Source: Zelopaecilomyces penicillatus
Taxonomy: Eukaryota > Ascomycota > Sordariomycetes > Hypocreales > Pseudodiploosporaceae
Direction: 5' to 3'
DNA length: 64,000 nucleotides
Assembly (NCBI GenBank): GCA_005765155.1
Contig: VCCP01000006.1
Span: forward strand, 3,546,501 to 3,610,500
Of this stretch, positions 50,179 to 62,256 are shown piece by piece (position 1 is the first letter of the stretch; each line of letters begins with the position of its first letter). The position numbers were made by a program, and so were the translations under genes. The notes under the pieces are model-generated. The model did not search any database and was not told where the DNA came from. It saw nothing but the letters and a program-made list of their open reading frames with translations.

Positions 50179-53100
50179 CTTTGCATATAGATAAGATGAA
50201 AATAAATAGAATAAAAACAGAATTGCCCAACATATTTTCTGCATTTGTTGAGGATTAGTGGTGAATGTAACGTGTGTCCGTCATGTTGAATACTGAGTAC
50301 ATACGAAGGAACAAACGAATACATTAGTTATCTCAATCAAGGCTGGTGCTCTGGTCGTGGTATCGGCATGTTAGTGGTGGTGTGGTGGGCACGAGCAACG
50401 TCTTGAGACAGGGTTAGGGTAGGGTAGTCCAGGAAGAATTATTCGGGTAAACAACCAAGCATCATGTGTTTACGATCAGCAGAGTAGTCAAAAAAACAAC
50501 CCAGTAAAAGCGGCACAGTCATTATGAAGATGTTGCACGTGCTGAATATTAAATGAAACGGGCTCCCACTTGAATTGTCCGAAATCCTTCTTCAGAACTG
50601 TGGTTTCGGAGTTTGATCACCCAGTTTGTTTGTGGTTCAACCCACCCTATACAACCTACCGATCCGAACAACGTTTTCAAATCAAACAAAACACCTTTAC
50701 AAACAACCTTCTATCACTATTTTTGTGCATTGAGGGGTTTCCAACACATAATCTCCCTTTACAAAACGCTTGGAACGCAGATACTAAAAAAGAATGGACC
50801 AAGCGTTGTGATGCGCGAAAAACGACTCTAGGCCATGACTATCACTGCAACTGTTCAACACAGACCAAGTCCCATCGCACCATCTGCTCACCAACTCACC
50901 AATACTAGACTGAGATATTATCACAACCCAAGTTAGCAACGTGGAGGCAGACACCTCCAGACACCTCATCCCCTCGGAATTATCCACGGCCCAGTCGTCG
51001 GCCCTCGAATGCTACCTACGACACCGCTTCCATGCAGAACCCTCAGCCCTGCCACCGGCTGCAGAAAAAGCAAATGAAAAGAAACGAAACAAGAAACAAA
51101 AGCAACACCACGAAAGCGAATGAATACACGGGTTTCCTCTTGCCAATAGCGTCGGTTGACCAACAAATGTCTCGATTTTATAATTAATGAGGCGCCCAAG
51201 TAGATTGCGCCACATCCGCGGACTGATGCTTGGATTATCGTCTTAAAATCTTACACAGTGATCCATATAATAAAGGCGTTTGCATCTCTGCCGTTCTTGG
51301 CGCAGATCATTTTTTACATGCCATTCCCTCTAGTATTGCTAATCAAGCAGGTGGCGCCCGGATGACATCTGATAGTCAATTTGTTTCGGGTTCGGGTTCG
51401 GGTTCCATCCGGCGATGAAAGAAAAGTGGAGTTGCTGCTGAAGACGTCACACCGATTTCCCAGGGGGGGACAGTTTCTATACTTGTAACTTCCAAATGTG
51501 TGTGTATGTGTGTTATTAAGAAGTGGGAGCTGACCAAGCCTGCCATGCTGCATGTGGCAATTGTCTCTGCTCGGTCACTAGGAATATGCGGGATGGGATT
51601 CCATGTGGAATTCTGTGGAACGTCCCCCCCCGCAACTTGTGAAAGGGTTATTAATTTGTAGGGGCTGATGGTGTATCCAATATGGTCGAACACGGATCGG
51701 ATGGTGGCACGAGCCGGCAGTGGTGATGGAGACGCCATCTGATGCCGGCCGTGGGAAAAAGACCGGGCTGGCCCTACATGACAACCCAGCTGGGTAGTGG
51801 TTGGTACTCATGAAGTGATCTTATCTTTTTGGGTGGATGTGTTTGTTTGTACATGTGATATTGAAGTTATCCCAGCGGTGATGTTGGGTTTGATGGTGCT
51901 AGTTATGGCAAATACTTGTGACGTTGGTTGAAATTAAATTTCATGGTATAAGATGAAATCAACATGATATCAAACGTCTAGGTCAATTCCTCGAAATCCC
52001 CTCATAATGACAGCCTATCTAGTTCTACTTTAATTAGTTATCTTATAGCAGAGTGTTGTTAGGTTGATAGAGCCAGTGTACCAAGTACGGAACACGGCTG
52101 AGACGACTTGGCTGCTGATCTCAACCTTGCTTTTTCCCCGTCCTACCCTTCCTAGACACCTCCGTTCATTCCATGCATTTTCCGACTGCCGTGTTCGGGT
52201 TGCTCCGGACGCCCTAGCTGACTTGGACAGTCAGTCACTCAGTTATAAAAAAAAAAAAAAGAGTGGGAACAAACAGCGGAGCGGCACAGAGCCGGTAAAG
52301 GCGCAGCCCTGTGGTGTGGTGAGTCTCTCGTGACTTAATAAACTGGATTCTGTTTCACTTTAATCCTGGATACTTGTTTGTACGTATTACACACTTCATT
52401 CGAAGTCTACACTGATACGATTACATTACAAACGCTGTCAATGCCTTGAAGACCGTAAGTTGCACTTGTCGTGGATACGTTGAAATAGATTGAAATAAAG
52501 TTGCTATGGTATGGATTGCAGGCACGATTAGTAAAGCGCACCTAGCAGTTACTAAAACAAACCCTATTCTCCATGCACTAGATGAAACGCAACCTAGACC
52601 AAAGATATCATCCCAGGAACGGACATTCTTGCTTCTCCAATGCAGACAAATCTATTTCAGTAGCACCCTGACAATACGCTTATACAAGCAAAGCACTTCT
52701 TCGGCCCTACGCAAGCCAGGGGGGCCTTTCAGACATGGGCGCAGGTTAGCTTTCCACTAACACACACCTCTAGAACGCCCTTCCATGCAAACGGACATTT
52801 CCGCATGTGACGGTTCACTTCCCAAACAAAAAAAAAACATGTGCGTAGTTTTTTTAAGAACGCCTACCTAGCATTACACCTACATACGACAGTCCCAGGT
52901 AGGTAGGTGCAGTACAGCTATGTGCAGTAATGTGATTGTGATAGGAGGGGAGGTTTAAGGGGGGAGGGGCAGGAAAGCACGGCTGCTTGGGGGTAGGGTA
53001 GTTTCTCAGAGTTTTGGCTTTAACCTCGTTCTGGCCGGATCAGCGACCAGAGATGGCTTACCCAGACACCAAAAAAATAAACGGCGTGTTGAGGTGATGC

Positions 53101-53469
53101 CACGACAAAGCCGCCGAGGTTTGCCCTTTGGGATGCGGGGAGCGGCATGAGATCTGTGTCTGATTGCTTTAACCCTCCCCACCCCAGGTACTCGGGAGAA
53201 TGGCCGGCACATGGGTTTAGGGTCACAGCTTGGCTCCTGGCTCCTGGCTCCTGAACGTGTGTGCGTTGCGTTGCGAGGGCCGAACGTGTTTTAGTATACA
53301 TGCCGCCCGAGAGGCCCCAGTATCTCGCCGTTGCCTCCGAACCCGCTGATCCTTTTTCCGTCTTTGTCTGTCTACCCGTCGTCACGTTTCTCCCTTTTTT
53401 CAATTACTCTCTTCTCATTCTGTTGGGAGCGGTCCTCCCCTACCCTCCTCTCCTCCTGTTGGTCAAGCA
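50179..53469. other. Intergenic, 3.3 kb, nothing coding recognised
   Basis: Longest empty stretch of the window. It contains degenerate TTAGGG-like units at 50411-50430, a GGGTTC triplication near 51387-51407, a GT-rich run near 51497-51512, an A14 run at 52247-52260 and GTAGGTAGG near 52900. No frame has a start, a domain and a splice chain together. The last several hundred bases are the leader and promoter of the regulator at 53470. Confidence 0.5.
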
Positions 53470-55305
53470 ATGTCCAAAGTCCGCAATTCCGTCTCGTGCG
53501 ATGGCTGTGCTCTTCGCCGCGTCCGGTGCGAGGCCAAGCGGCCGTGTTATGAGTGCCGCACTCGAGGCATCGAATGCACTGCCCTCCGAGCCCGCAAGAA
53601 GCGTGGTCCCAAGGGCGGCCATCGAGGGACCACCAAGAACCGCATCGAAGAGTTCCAGCGACGCATAGGACAGCCCCCCCTGGATGATAGTGGCGAACCA
53701 CTGAGCTCCCTGGAGAATTCACCCGCCGTGGCTATACGGCTGTCTGGAAATGGTAGCGAGATATTGGCCAACGATGTTGATGACGAGAGTTGCGGTACTG
53801 GCTCATCAATTCGGACTACAGCCACGCCTTCAGATCCCAGCCGGGCGTTTGACAGCGCAGCATATCCGGGTAGGCTACCCGTCGAAGATTACTGCCGCTT
53901 TCTCGACATCTTCCGCCAAAAGGTCTATCCAGTATGGCCAGTCGTCAACTCCGACGACCTAATTGCCAAAATCACCCTCGATGAGAACGACTTTGAGGCC
54001 TGGGCCCTCGCCGCGGCGCTATGCTCGGCCACAATCGCCCAGCTCCGACTCCCTGAACATACCGGGCCGCGTAACACAGTTTCTTCGCTTCAGTTTTGTC
54101 GCGATTCTCTTCGATTTAGGGATTTGTACGACTACCGAGAGACGCACACTGTTCCTACGATTCTGACGCCGTTTTTTCTTCACATCTTTTACGCAAATGC
54201 AAACAAGCTACGGACTGCTGCGTTCTACCTCCGGGAATGCATCACATTTGTCCATGGCATGGAGCTGGACCATCCGGACCGACAGCCTGGCGTGGAGGCT
54301 AGAGAACGGTCTCTCCGTGTTCGAGTGTATTGGTTAATTTTTGTTTCAGAGAGGTGAGTGAGGCAAGGGTTTTTTTCCATCTAGGCTCACCAGGAGGAAT
54401 CTCACTAGCTACACCAACACAGACTAATTCTGTATTTTTACAGGACGTTTTCAGCACAAAATGGCCTGCCAGCAGTATTGAACACCATCGAAACCATGCC
54501 AGATGCTGAAGATGACGTGGCCGGAGACGCAAATCTAATGCAGGCCTTCATCTCCCTGACCCGACTATTTGCCTACCTAGAGGGTAATCTGATGGAGACA
54601 TCGCCAGCTTTGCAACCAATAGACAGGAATAAGCTCGCCGCCAGCCAAGCCGACCTTTGTATGGATGTCCACGATTGCGCCTCCGATGAAGCCCAGAGGG
54701 TAGACCTTTTTGTTACGCGCCAATGGATTCGGTTGCTTATGTGGGAGTACACCGCCAGGTACTTTACCATGTCCTGCTATCCGGAGGATCAAGCATTTTC
54801 TCTATTCTTGCCCGTCAAGATTGGACACGAGATGCTGTCTCTCTTCTCTCTTGTCAACGACTCGGCTATTCGCGCCCACGGTTACGGAATGGTAAGTTTA
54901 AAATTTAGTTGGTAGGAAATAAGAGGCCAAGTCTCTAACAGAAACTAGGAGCTCAAAGTTTTCCGGCTTGCCGATTCATTGCTGGACATTATCAAATGTG
55001 CACCGTGGTCAGCTCGTGGCGATGGAATGCTCACGGGATCTGGCGATGTTTTGCTGTCACTGCAGCGTGTTCTTCTCGCCGTCGGTGGGAAAGATTCCGT
55101 CTTTTTGCAGAAGATGCAACAACGAATGTCTCAACTTGAGCTCAACTCGGGATCATGGCCGCATTTGGCTCTCTCACCACCAGAAAACGACCAGTCAGAC
55201 CAGAGCCAGAGCGAGAGAAGCTCAAGTGGCAGCCCGGCGCGATACAGCCCTCATATTTCGAATGAGTTCATTCAAGGCGAAGTTTGCGAAGTATTTGATG
55301 ATTGA
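53470..55305 (+). CDS. Zn(II)2Cys6 transcription factor with AmyR/maltose-type linker (562 aa)
   Basis: Three exons 53470-54353, 54444-54891 and 54949-55305 sum to 563 codons. The zinc cluster CX2CX6CX5CX2CX6C is at residues 10-36 (SCDGCALRRVRCEAKRPCYEC). It is followed at once by ARKKRGPKG, a basic linker seen in amylolytic and maltose regulators such as AmyR and the yeast MAL activators. The fungal-specific middle domain follows (VEDYCRFLDIFRQKVYPVWPVV, then REREVYWLIFVSER-type text across exon 1/2 and RTFSAQNGLPAVL). The tail is Ser-rich. Control of the GH31 gene at 47.8 kb is a natural guess, from the linker type and proximity only. Confidence 0.9.
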
Positions 55306-56519
55306 GGTCATTGGACAATTTATTAACTGAATATTACAATGGTCTCCAACTATCGCGAAACCGAGGAAGGCTCGCCATTTCGTCACTCATAAAATGAACC
55401 TGCTGTGGAACGCAGTTTCCTTGCCGGCTCTTCAAATATGACTTTGACAACATATTCATCATGTGAGGGCTATATTTTCCTCCGATATAGGATGATACAT
55501 CACTGGTTGCGTGATCCTTGCGGAATAGCCGATGCCACCTGAAGGATTTGGTACATGGTGGATTTATCTGACCACCTTGACCATTCTTGCGAGTGGGTCT
55601 ATGTTAGTCATGGCAACTTCGTTTGTTAATTCACGATTTGCTCGCTCTATTACGTATGTCTATCTAGTGTGGTTTCCGATGACAATACTAACAATTCACA
55701 GGGAGAAAGCCTTTATTCATCATATGTATTTAAACAGAGTCAGAGAGAGCCAAGACGGCCACAACGAGCAAAGTAAACTTGTTCTGAGGATTGATTACTT
55801 CATCAACTCTAGCCCATATTCGTCATGACGACACACCGCAATGCTATCTCAAGATGAAGCAACGGAGGGGCTGGACTGGACTGTACGAGATGAAGTTTCT
55901 TGTCTGCGATCAATGTCAACAACTAGCCATAAGAATAAGGCTGCCGCGATGCGACTTCACGTATGTGCTTGCTTTATTCGTAGGCCAGCAACGTGACAGC
56001 ATCGCAGCGTCAAAAACGACGACTCTAGATGTTAATACTGCCGGGATAATGGAAATCCGGGCCAACAGTTTGTTTATATTGCTTATTGCAAGCATCGGAA
56101 GGAAACATAGCGACCATGTCAAGATCCAGAATGTGATGAACTTGATCAAATAGTGATACCCAGGAGAGAGGAAATTACACCTAAAATTGCCATGTACGGC
56201 ACAGACCCCTGTAGTTTAGCCACAGCAATTCATCCATTCATACTCCGTACATCCATCCATTCAAAGCAATACTATTATGGAGCCCCAGTGACCCATTTGT
56301 CTCATGCACCCAGCCTTGTCAGCTTTTCGCTGCGCCACTGCCAAGCTTGGCGGTGGCCCATCCCATCTTTCTCTGAGCTTCTCATCAATATCCAACCTCA
56401 ACTCACTCCTTTGAGAGTGTAGCCACATACTTAATTCCAGCGGTCTACTTAAAAGCCGGCGTGTAAAGCCTCCCTTCTGCCTGTGTTGTGTAACACACGG
56501 GACTTGGGCCCCGACTACC
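55306..56519. other. Intergenic, 1.2 kb, no supported gene
   Basis: An ATG-started frame of 98 codons at 55532-55828 has two hydrophobic stretches but no family likeness or splice partner. It is left uncalled. Confidence 0.45.
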
Positions 56520-58207
56520 ATGAAGAGATTCGGACGATCCTGGCGGTCTATCCCGGTACTAAATCTGGAGTCTCAACTCATTGCCAAATTACTTCGTGCT
56601 GACCGGTCGGACAGACGCGTTTGGTCACGATTCGAAGGGTACGCCTGAATAGCGTCAATCCTCAACACACAGATTCATCTACAGGGAACAATGGTTCCTC
56701 GAATGGCCGGAGCGGGGGCAGCTCTCAAGATGGACCACGAGCCAGGTTCATGGACACACTCCTCAAGTTTGCAGAAGGTAGTGCGACTGCCCTTGGATCA
56801 GTGCTCGTCCTCGGCATCGCTGGATATTCCTACCACTGGTATTACAAATGGCTAGTGCTTCGCAAAATCGAAAACGCTTTCTCCCCCGGGTTTTCTAGTC
56901 TTGAAATGGCAGCTCTTAGCCGTCAGGTTGCTTTTGCCGACTCGGAATCCAGTGAGGGTATAATTGACGTCGACGATGAGGACTGGATTCAAAGAGACGA
57001 GCAGAAAGTACTAGATGGCATCGTCAACGGCTCCATACAAGGCCAATATTATCTCATCACGGGCGAGAAGGGAACGGGCAAGACATCGATGCTGCTTAAA
57101 TCAATGCGCAAAATTCATGGAGACGGTATTGCTATGCTGGAAGCTCACGGTGACCTGGAAATCTTCCGATTACGACTGGGAAAAGCGATTGATTTTGAGT
57201 ACCACGAGGATTACATTGGGAGTTTATTTAACTTTAGAGGGCCTCGAGACACCACGCCATTACTGGACATTGAGCGAGCAATGAATAAGACGGAAAAGAT
57301 TGCCCTAAGAAGGCGGGAAGAGGGAGGAAACCCTCTGGTTCTCATCATCAACGGAGCTCACCTTTTGCGTGATGATGAGCAGGGCCGTGATCTGCTTGAG
57401 TTGATCCAACAAAGAGCAGAGCTCTGGGCAGCCAGCCACCTCGTTACAGTCGTTCTCAATAGTGATGACTACTGGATCGCAGAGCGACTCACAGCCCACG
57501 CCACGCGTTTGCGCATCTTTCCTGTGCGCGACATCCCCAAAGATCTCGCCATTGAAGCGCTTCACAGGTTCCGGCTTAAAACATTCGGCGAGGACGTAGC
57601 CCCAGAGATCTTGGAGCAGGCATATCGCAAAGTCGGTGGACGTCTAAGATTTCTCAGTCAGGTCGGCAAATCTACCGACATGCTACGAACTTGTGACATC
57701 ATCTGCGAAAAAGAGAAACGCTGGCTTCTCAGCCGTTGCTGGATTCTCGGAAGCAACCTCGACGAAGCCGCCGAGGAAGAACAAGAACTCTGCGCCGCAG
57801 CCATGATCCTCGCCAAAGCTCTTGTCGAAAAAGCCAAAGACATGGGAGACGACGGCCGTCTCCCCCAGATCCCACTCCACGAAGCCCGGCAGATTGTCAC
57901 AAGAGCCGACATCATCCAGCACCACGACCACAACAACATTCTCACGATTGACCCCAACACGATGATGGTCCAGGCATCTTCTGTCGCTATGCAGAATGCA
58001 TTTCGGGCAGTGTGTAGTTTGGAAGGGTTTGATGAGCAGCTTCAGGGCACGTTGGACCGGTTGGATGAGTTGGAGAGTTTGAGAAGGACGCGGGAGCTTA
58101 CGTTTAAGGATCTGCAGGGAGGTTCGAAAGTTGAGATGAGTGTGCGGAGTGCAGATGGGCAGCGGGAGAAGGTTGTTTCATTGACGGCAGAGCCGAAGGT
58201 GGGATGA
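56520..58207 (+). CDS. Mitochondrial AAA+ (ORC/Cdc6-like) ATPase, membrane-anchored (542 aa)
   Basis: The long frame begins only at a TTG (56621). A short first exon 56520-56555 (MKRFGRSWRSIP) plus a 59-nt intron with GCTGAC branch site and ACAG acceptor joins it in frame at 56615. The combined N-terminus (basic, with Arg, Ser and hydrophobic residues) is a typical mitochondrial presequence. One membrane helix is at residues 72-90 (GSVLVLGIAGYSYHWYYKW). The Walker A motif GEKGTGKTS is at 162-170. The strand expected to hold Walker B reads PLVLIINGAHLL (252 on), with Asn-Gly in place of acidic residues. HLVTVVLNSDD is sensor-1-like. The C-terminal 150 residues look like a winged helix. Many fungi carry such a protein; its substrate is not established. 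ATP binding without strong hydrolysis is possible. Confidence 0.85.
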
Positions 58208-58324
58208 GTTCTTTCATCATAAATATTATATAATGAGAGTGCATTGGCATAATGCGTGCCCGTGTAGATAAAACATTTACATTAGCTCCTCTGCGCATTG
58301 GATATTAGTTAGACTGGCAATTGA

Positions 58325-60172
58325 CTAACAGCGATGTGGAGAAATCCTGACCCCGCCTAACGAAGCCCAAACATCATCCCAGAAATGGCACTCTGAAAAG
58401 TCTAGCTTTTCTACTTTGACTCCTCTGTCTATGAAAACACCCTTTGTCTCACAGACATCAAATCTTGGCCAAGGATGGCTCAACGTGGACGGATTCCCTT
58501 TATCTGCCATCCTTGTCCAGGCCGTAACCAAGGTCTTGCTCAACTCGCGCTCTTTCATAGTTAAATCGCAGGTACCGTTCCCCCAAGGCAAGTTATCAAG
58601 ATTAGAAAACACAAATGGCAGATCCGCGGTATGCGTTGAGCCATAAAGCTCAAGGAGATCCGGGTTGGGAGCAGGCTGTCCACCGTACCGGAGCCATGGA
58701 CATGTGGGTGTATGGTTGAATCGGTAGGCATAAGTAGGAGAACCGGCTGCGATGGCAGCTCGGAGGGTTTTGTACGATTGGCAGGTATAGCTTATGGTTG
58801 TGGTGACATGTGTTACGGCTCTGATTATGGCATCTTTGACAGACCCGGATTGATTGAATCGAGCGAGCGGGTATTTCTTGGCGACCAATGGAGCGACGGG
58901 CCCCCAGAGGTTCAGAAATTGAGTGTAGTTGTCTTCAGTGATTGGGCCTGGGGAGTTTTCATAATAAGGGATATCAAACAGGGTATTCTCCATGACATCT
59001 TGTATCAAGTTAGCGACAAGTTATTCATGTGTGGCCCTGCTCAAATACATACTTGTTCCAACGATTATGGGTACCTTTGAGCCCGTCTTTAGAGGTTCTT
59101 TAGGTATAATCTTCCCATCTAATATCGGGGAGCTCAAACTTGTCATGTTGGGCAAATTAACACCAAACGATAGCGTAAGCTGGCTGTTCTCTTGAAGTGC
59201 GGGTGTCCTCCCAAATGCGTCAATCAGCTGGTCGACTGATCTCGACTGCAAACACTTAATCTGAAGCAACAGGTTAGCATAATGATCATTTCACTCTTCT
59301 TGATTGGCTTACATCTGTACTTTTGCATCCAAGTGTCTTTGCGAAGCTAGAACCGCTGTACTGCGCAATGTCAAAGGGTATCATGTCCACGCCTCCACCA
59401 GACTCCATGACGGCTGCAGATATGAGAGTCTTGACTATAGGCAGAGTAGACACAACAAACGTGTTGTCAGCACCGGCGCTTTCCCCAAAGAGCATAATAT
59501 TTTTGGGATCACCGCCGAAGGCGGCAATGTTGGACTTCACCCATCTGAGGGCCTCTAGATGGTCTTGGATTGCCATGTTACCCTGAATTCCGGCTTTAGC
59601 GAGACCCAAAAAGCCTAGAGGCCCTACTCTGTAATTGAACGCTACCACTATCGCATCTTCGGCAAGGTTGCATCCGTTGTACATTGGATTTGTTATGGCG
59701 CCTTCGAGATTTCCTCCCCCATATGACCAGACCTTGACGGGCAATAATGATCTTGGTGCGACACTAGCAGGGGCGTAAACATCCAGATACAGACTTGGAA
59801 TGAAGTCAGCGGCAATCAGTAAATACTATATAGAGCTGAGCACAGGTCCACTTACCAGTCCTCTGAGGGGGTCGGATCAACAGGATTGGATGTGAACTGT
59901 ATGCACGGTGCGGCAGGACTCGTTGCAGTCAGAATTCCGCCTTTGAACGAGTCTATGAATGGCTGCGGAGGCATGAAGCGCAGCTTTCCGACTGGAGGCT
60001 GAGCATATGGTATTCCTTGGAACCATGATGTTCTCGCGCTTGGGCAATACGCGCCTCGCACTGATCCGGCTGCGATATTCACAATGGGAGGAGGTGATGA
60101 GATCAGAGCAGTGGCCCCGCCAACACTGACAATGAGCGAGGCGGCCAGCGATGACCATAAGAATAGAATCAT
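58325..60172 (-). CDS. Secreted type-B carboxylesterase/lipase (559 aa)
   Basis: Four exons (plus coordinates): 59856-60172, 59313-59793, 59053-59260, 58325-58998; they sum to 560 codons, with introns of 52-62 nt. The signal peptide is MILFLWSSLAASLIVSVGGATA. Family blocks: FQGIPYAQPPVGKLRF, EDCLYLDVYAP across the first splice, VKVWSYGGGN (oxyanion), the nucleophile Ser211 in FGESAG, and His458 in THTADLPFVF. The family splits esters of many kinds; the substrate cannot be read from sequence. Complete, and no membrane anchor. It is divergent from the alpha/beta hydrolase at 61261. Confidence 0.93.
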
Positions 60173-61260
60173 AGCAGTAGTGAATAGGGAGGATATGTGT
60201 GTTGTTTAAATCTGTGGATGGCTCTATTTTGGAGGATACCAGATGACTTTCTGCTGCTCGGATTGTTTGCTGGCTGTGGAATATGATGGCGGGTGGATCA
60301 GCGATGGTTCGGTTCACATACCCCCGCCTTACAATGGCAGCCTTCAGATATCAGCCCTACAAGGGTTGCTTCAGCAGATTATGCAAGGAAGACCAATTAA
60401 CAGTGTCTCTTCTTTCCATCCAAGAATCCACCCGATAGGTTCAAAGTGTTTAATTTTTTTTTTTAATTTTCAGTGATAGCAAGCCTAGAAATTGCACTCA
60501 GAATGTCAGATCAATTGCATTTGTCTTGTTTCAAGGATGGATTCCAAGCGGCTTTCATCTCACCTTTGATTCGCGCATCTCAGTCAAATTTGCACCCTCT
60601 AATTCGTGGGGTGTGAGATATGCTAGGATTATACTTGATTGAAATGGCGCAGAATAGTAGATACATTGAGAAGCAGTGATAGACTGTGCGATCATCTTGG
60701 GATGTATTGTTTTACTTGGTCATATTCCCGTTTGCATCGATGTTGAAGTAGGCATGGAAATTACATGTGAAAAGCGATATGACTGCCTACAATTCAGTGT
60801 CCTTTGCATCCCATTAATGAATGCATGTCACGCGCCAAGTGAAGAAAACGATGTACTGTATCAGATGCGGGAGCTGTGTTTCCCTCAGCAGTGAGAATTT
60901 CAGAGGTACTGGATTTCTCGCATTGCTCGTATTCTCGCAGCATCGCATTTTACCCGCAATACGAGAGCCCTTTCATGGGACTATTTGATGCTGAAGCTTC
61001 AGCGTCTGTGCCCTGTAGCTGGAGTCTAGATTCAGCCGTGAGACACAACAATAGCTTCCATCGCCTCCTCGACTAACAAAGCACGGGTCCAGCGGTTGAT
61101 GATTGATTTATTTATATACCGACGTCCATCTCTCATAGAAAATTGATGGAATAACCAAACACAGCTACTTTGATCATTGTCGTGTGTGCAAATAAGATAT
61201 TTTATTTATTGGACTTGAAACACCATCGCCAATAATACCAACATCAACACCAACACCATC
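60173..61260. other. Divergent promoter interval of carboxylesterase and alpha/beta hydrolase
   Basis: About 1.1 kb with no supported gene. TTTATATA at 61112-61119 is a plausible core promoter element for the hydrolase. Confidence 0.5.
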
Positions 61261-62256
61261 ATGATAGCCTCTCCTTCTACAGCCTACTCCAGAGAGGCCG
61301 GTGAAGAAGAGCACATACTTCAACTTCCTGATGGAAGGCAACTTGCTTATGCAAGAAACGGACCCCTCAACTCCCGAACCGTCATTGTCTTCTTCGCTGG
61401 GATGATGAGCGTTGGCACCGCCGGAGACGTCCCCGAGCCTTGTCGTGAGATTGAAGCACAATGGATATCCCCGACGCTGATGGGCATGGGTAACACAAGC
61501 TCCCGCCCCGCGAATAGACCATACTCCGAGACTCTAGCCGCAGACATGACTGCTCTGCTGACGCACCTGTTTCCCACTGGTGCAATTGATAAACTGTACA
61601 TCGCTGGCGGCTCGTATGGCACTGTTCCGGCTCAGATGTTGTATGGTGCGCCGTACAAATTATTTCCTTTTGGCCGCAAAATCGCTGGATGCATCCTATT
61701 AGCAGGGTTCTCGCCGTTTAAATACCACAAGCAGTATGCAAAGTCTCTAAACTGGCAGAATTGGTTCTCGCTCGGGCCCCCATCCCAGATGCCATTCCGT
61801 CTACTTCAGCACATGTTCAAAGCAGGGGTGGCTCCAAAGGTCAAAAAGGTCGAAGACGCTGGTATCATTCTTCGCAAGACACTTCTCGGCACGATGGACG
61901 ACGAAGAAAAAAAAATGTTTTCGTCCTGGCTGGAAATGAAAGGGCGGACAGAAGATGATTTCATCAGCCATATGGCTCACGGTACGGTCAAGTCGTGTCA
62001 AAATTGGGATGGGTTTATGGAAGTGTCTGATGTGATTCACTCTGATTGGGGGTTTGATCCTGCCAATTTGGATGCAGAGCACTCGTCCAAACCTATGCTT
62101 GTGGTGAGTTCGGCAAGCGATGAGATTGGGGGAAGCACGAGCGGCTGGCTTGTGGACAACTATAAAGAAGCGAGCCTTAAAGTGATTCCAGGTGGGCATA
62201 TCTCTGCGCTATATTACATGGATGAGATTTGGAGGGATGTTTTGAGCCGTACGTAG
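61261..62256 (+). CDS. Alpha/beta hydrolase (331 aa, intronless)
   Basis: Starts at the ATG at 61261. The fold is recognised from LPDGRQLAYARNG near the N-terminus, a GGSYG nucleophile elbow with Ser118, the acid loop PMLVVSSASDE and the terminal histidine His313 in PGGHISAL. The strand and helix order fits an esterase/epoxide-hydrolase-like enzyme. The lid segment 150-240 is Lys/Met-rich and gives no clue to the substrate. No signal peptide, so probably cytosolic. A stretch of nine A at 61908-61916 lies within the gene, but the frame holds through it. Confidence 0.85.
   Translation: MIASPSTAYSREAGEEEHILQLPDGRQLAYARNGPLNSRTVIVFFAGMMSVGTAGDVPEPCREIEAQWISPTLMGMGNTSSRPANRPYSETLAADMTALLTHLFPTGAIDKLYIAGGSYGTVPAQMLYGAPYKLFPFGRKIAGCILLAGFSPFKYHKQYAKSLNWQNWFSLGPPSQMPFRLLQHMFKAGVAPKVKKVEDAGIILRKTLLGTMDDEEKKMFSSWLEMKGRTEDDFISHMAHGTVKSCQNWDGFMEVSDVIHSDWGFDPANLDAEHSSKPMLVVSSASDEIGGSTSGWLVDNYKEASLKVIPGGHISALYYMDEIWRDVLSRT

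Noticed and set aside
50411..50430. Interstitial telomere repeat (TTAGGG-like units)
   Set aside because: Only about two imperfect units are present. That is too short to separate from chance in a G-rich stretch.
55532..55828. 98-codon frame with two hydrophobic segments
   Set aside because: It starts with ATG, but there is no family likeness, no neighbouring exon and no supporting promoter feature.
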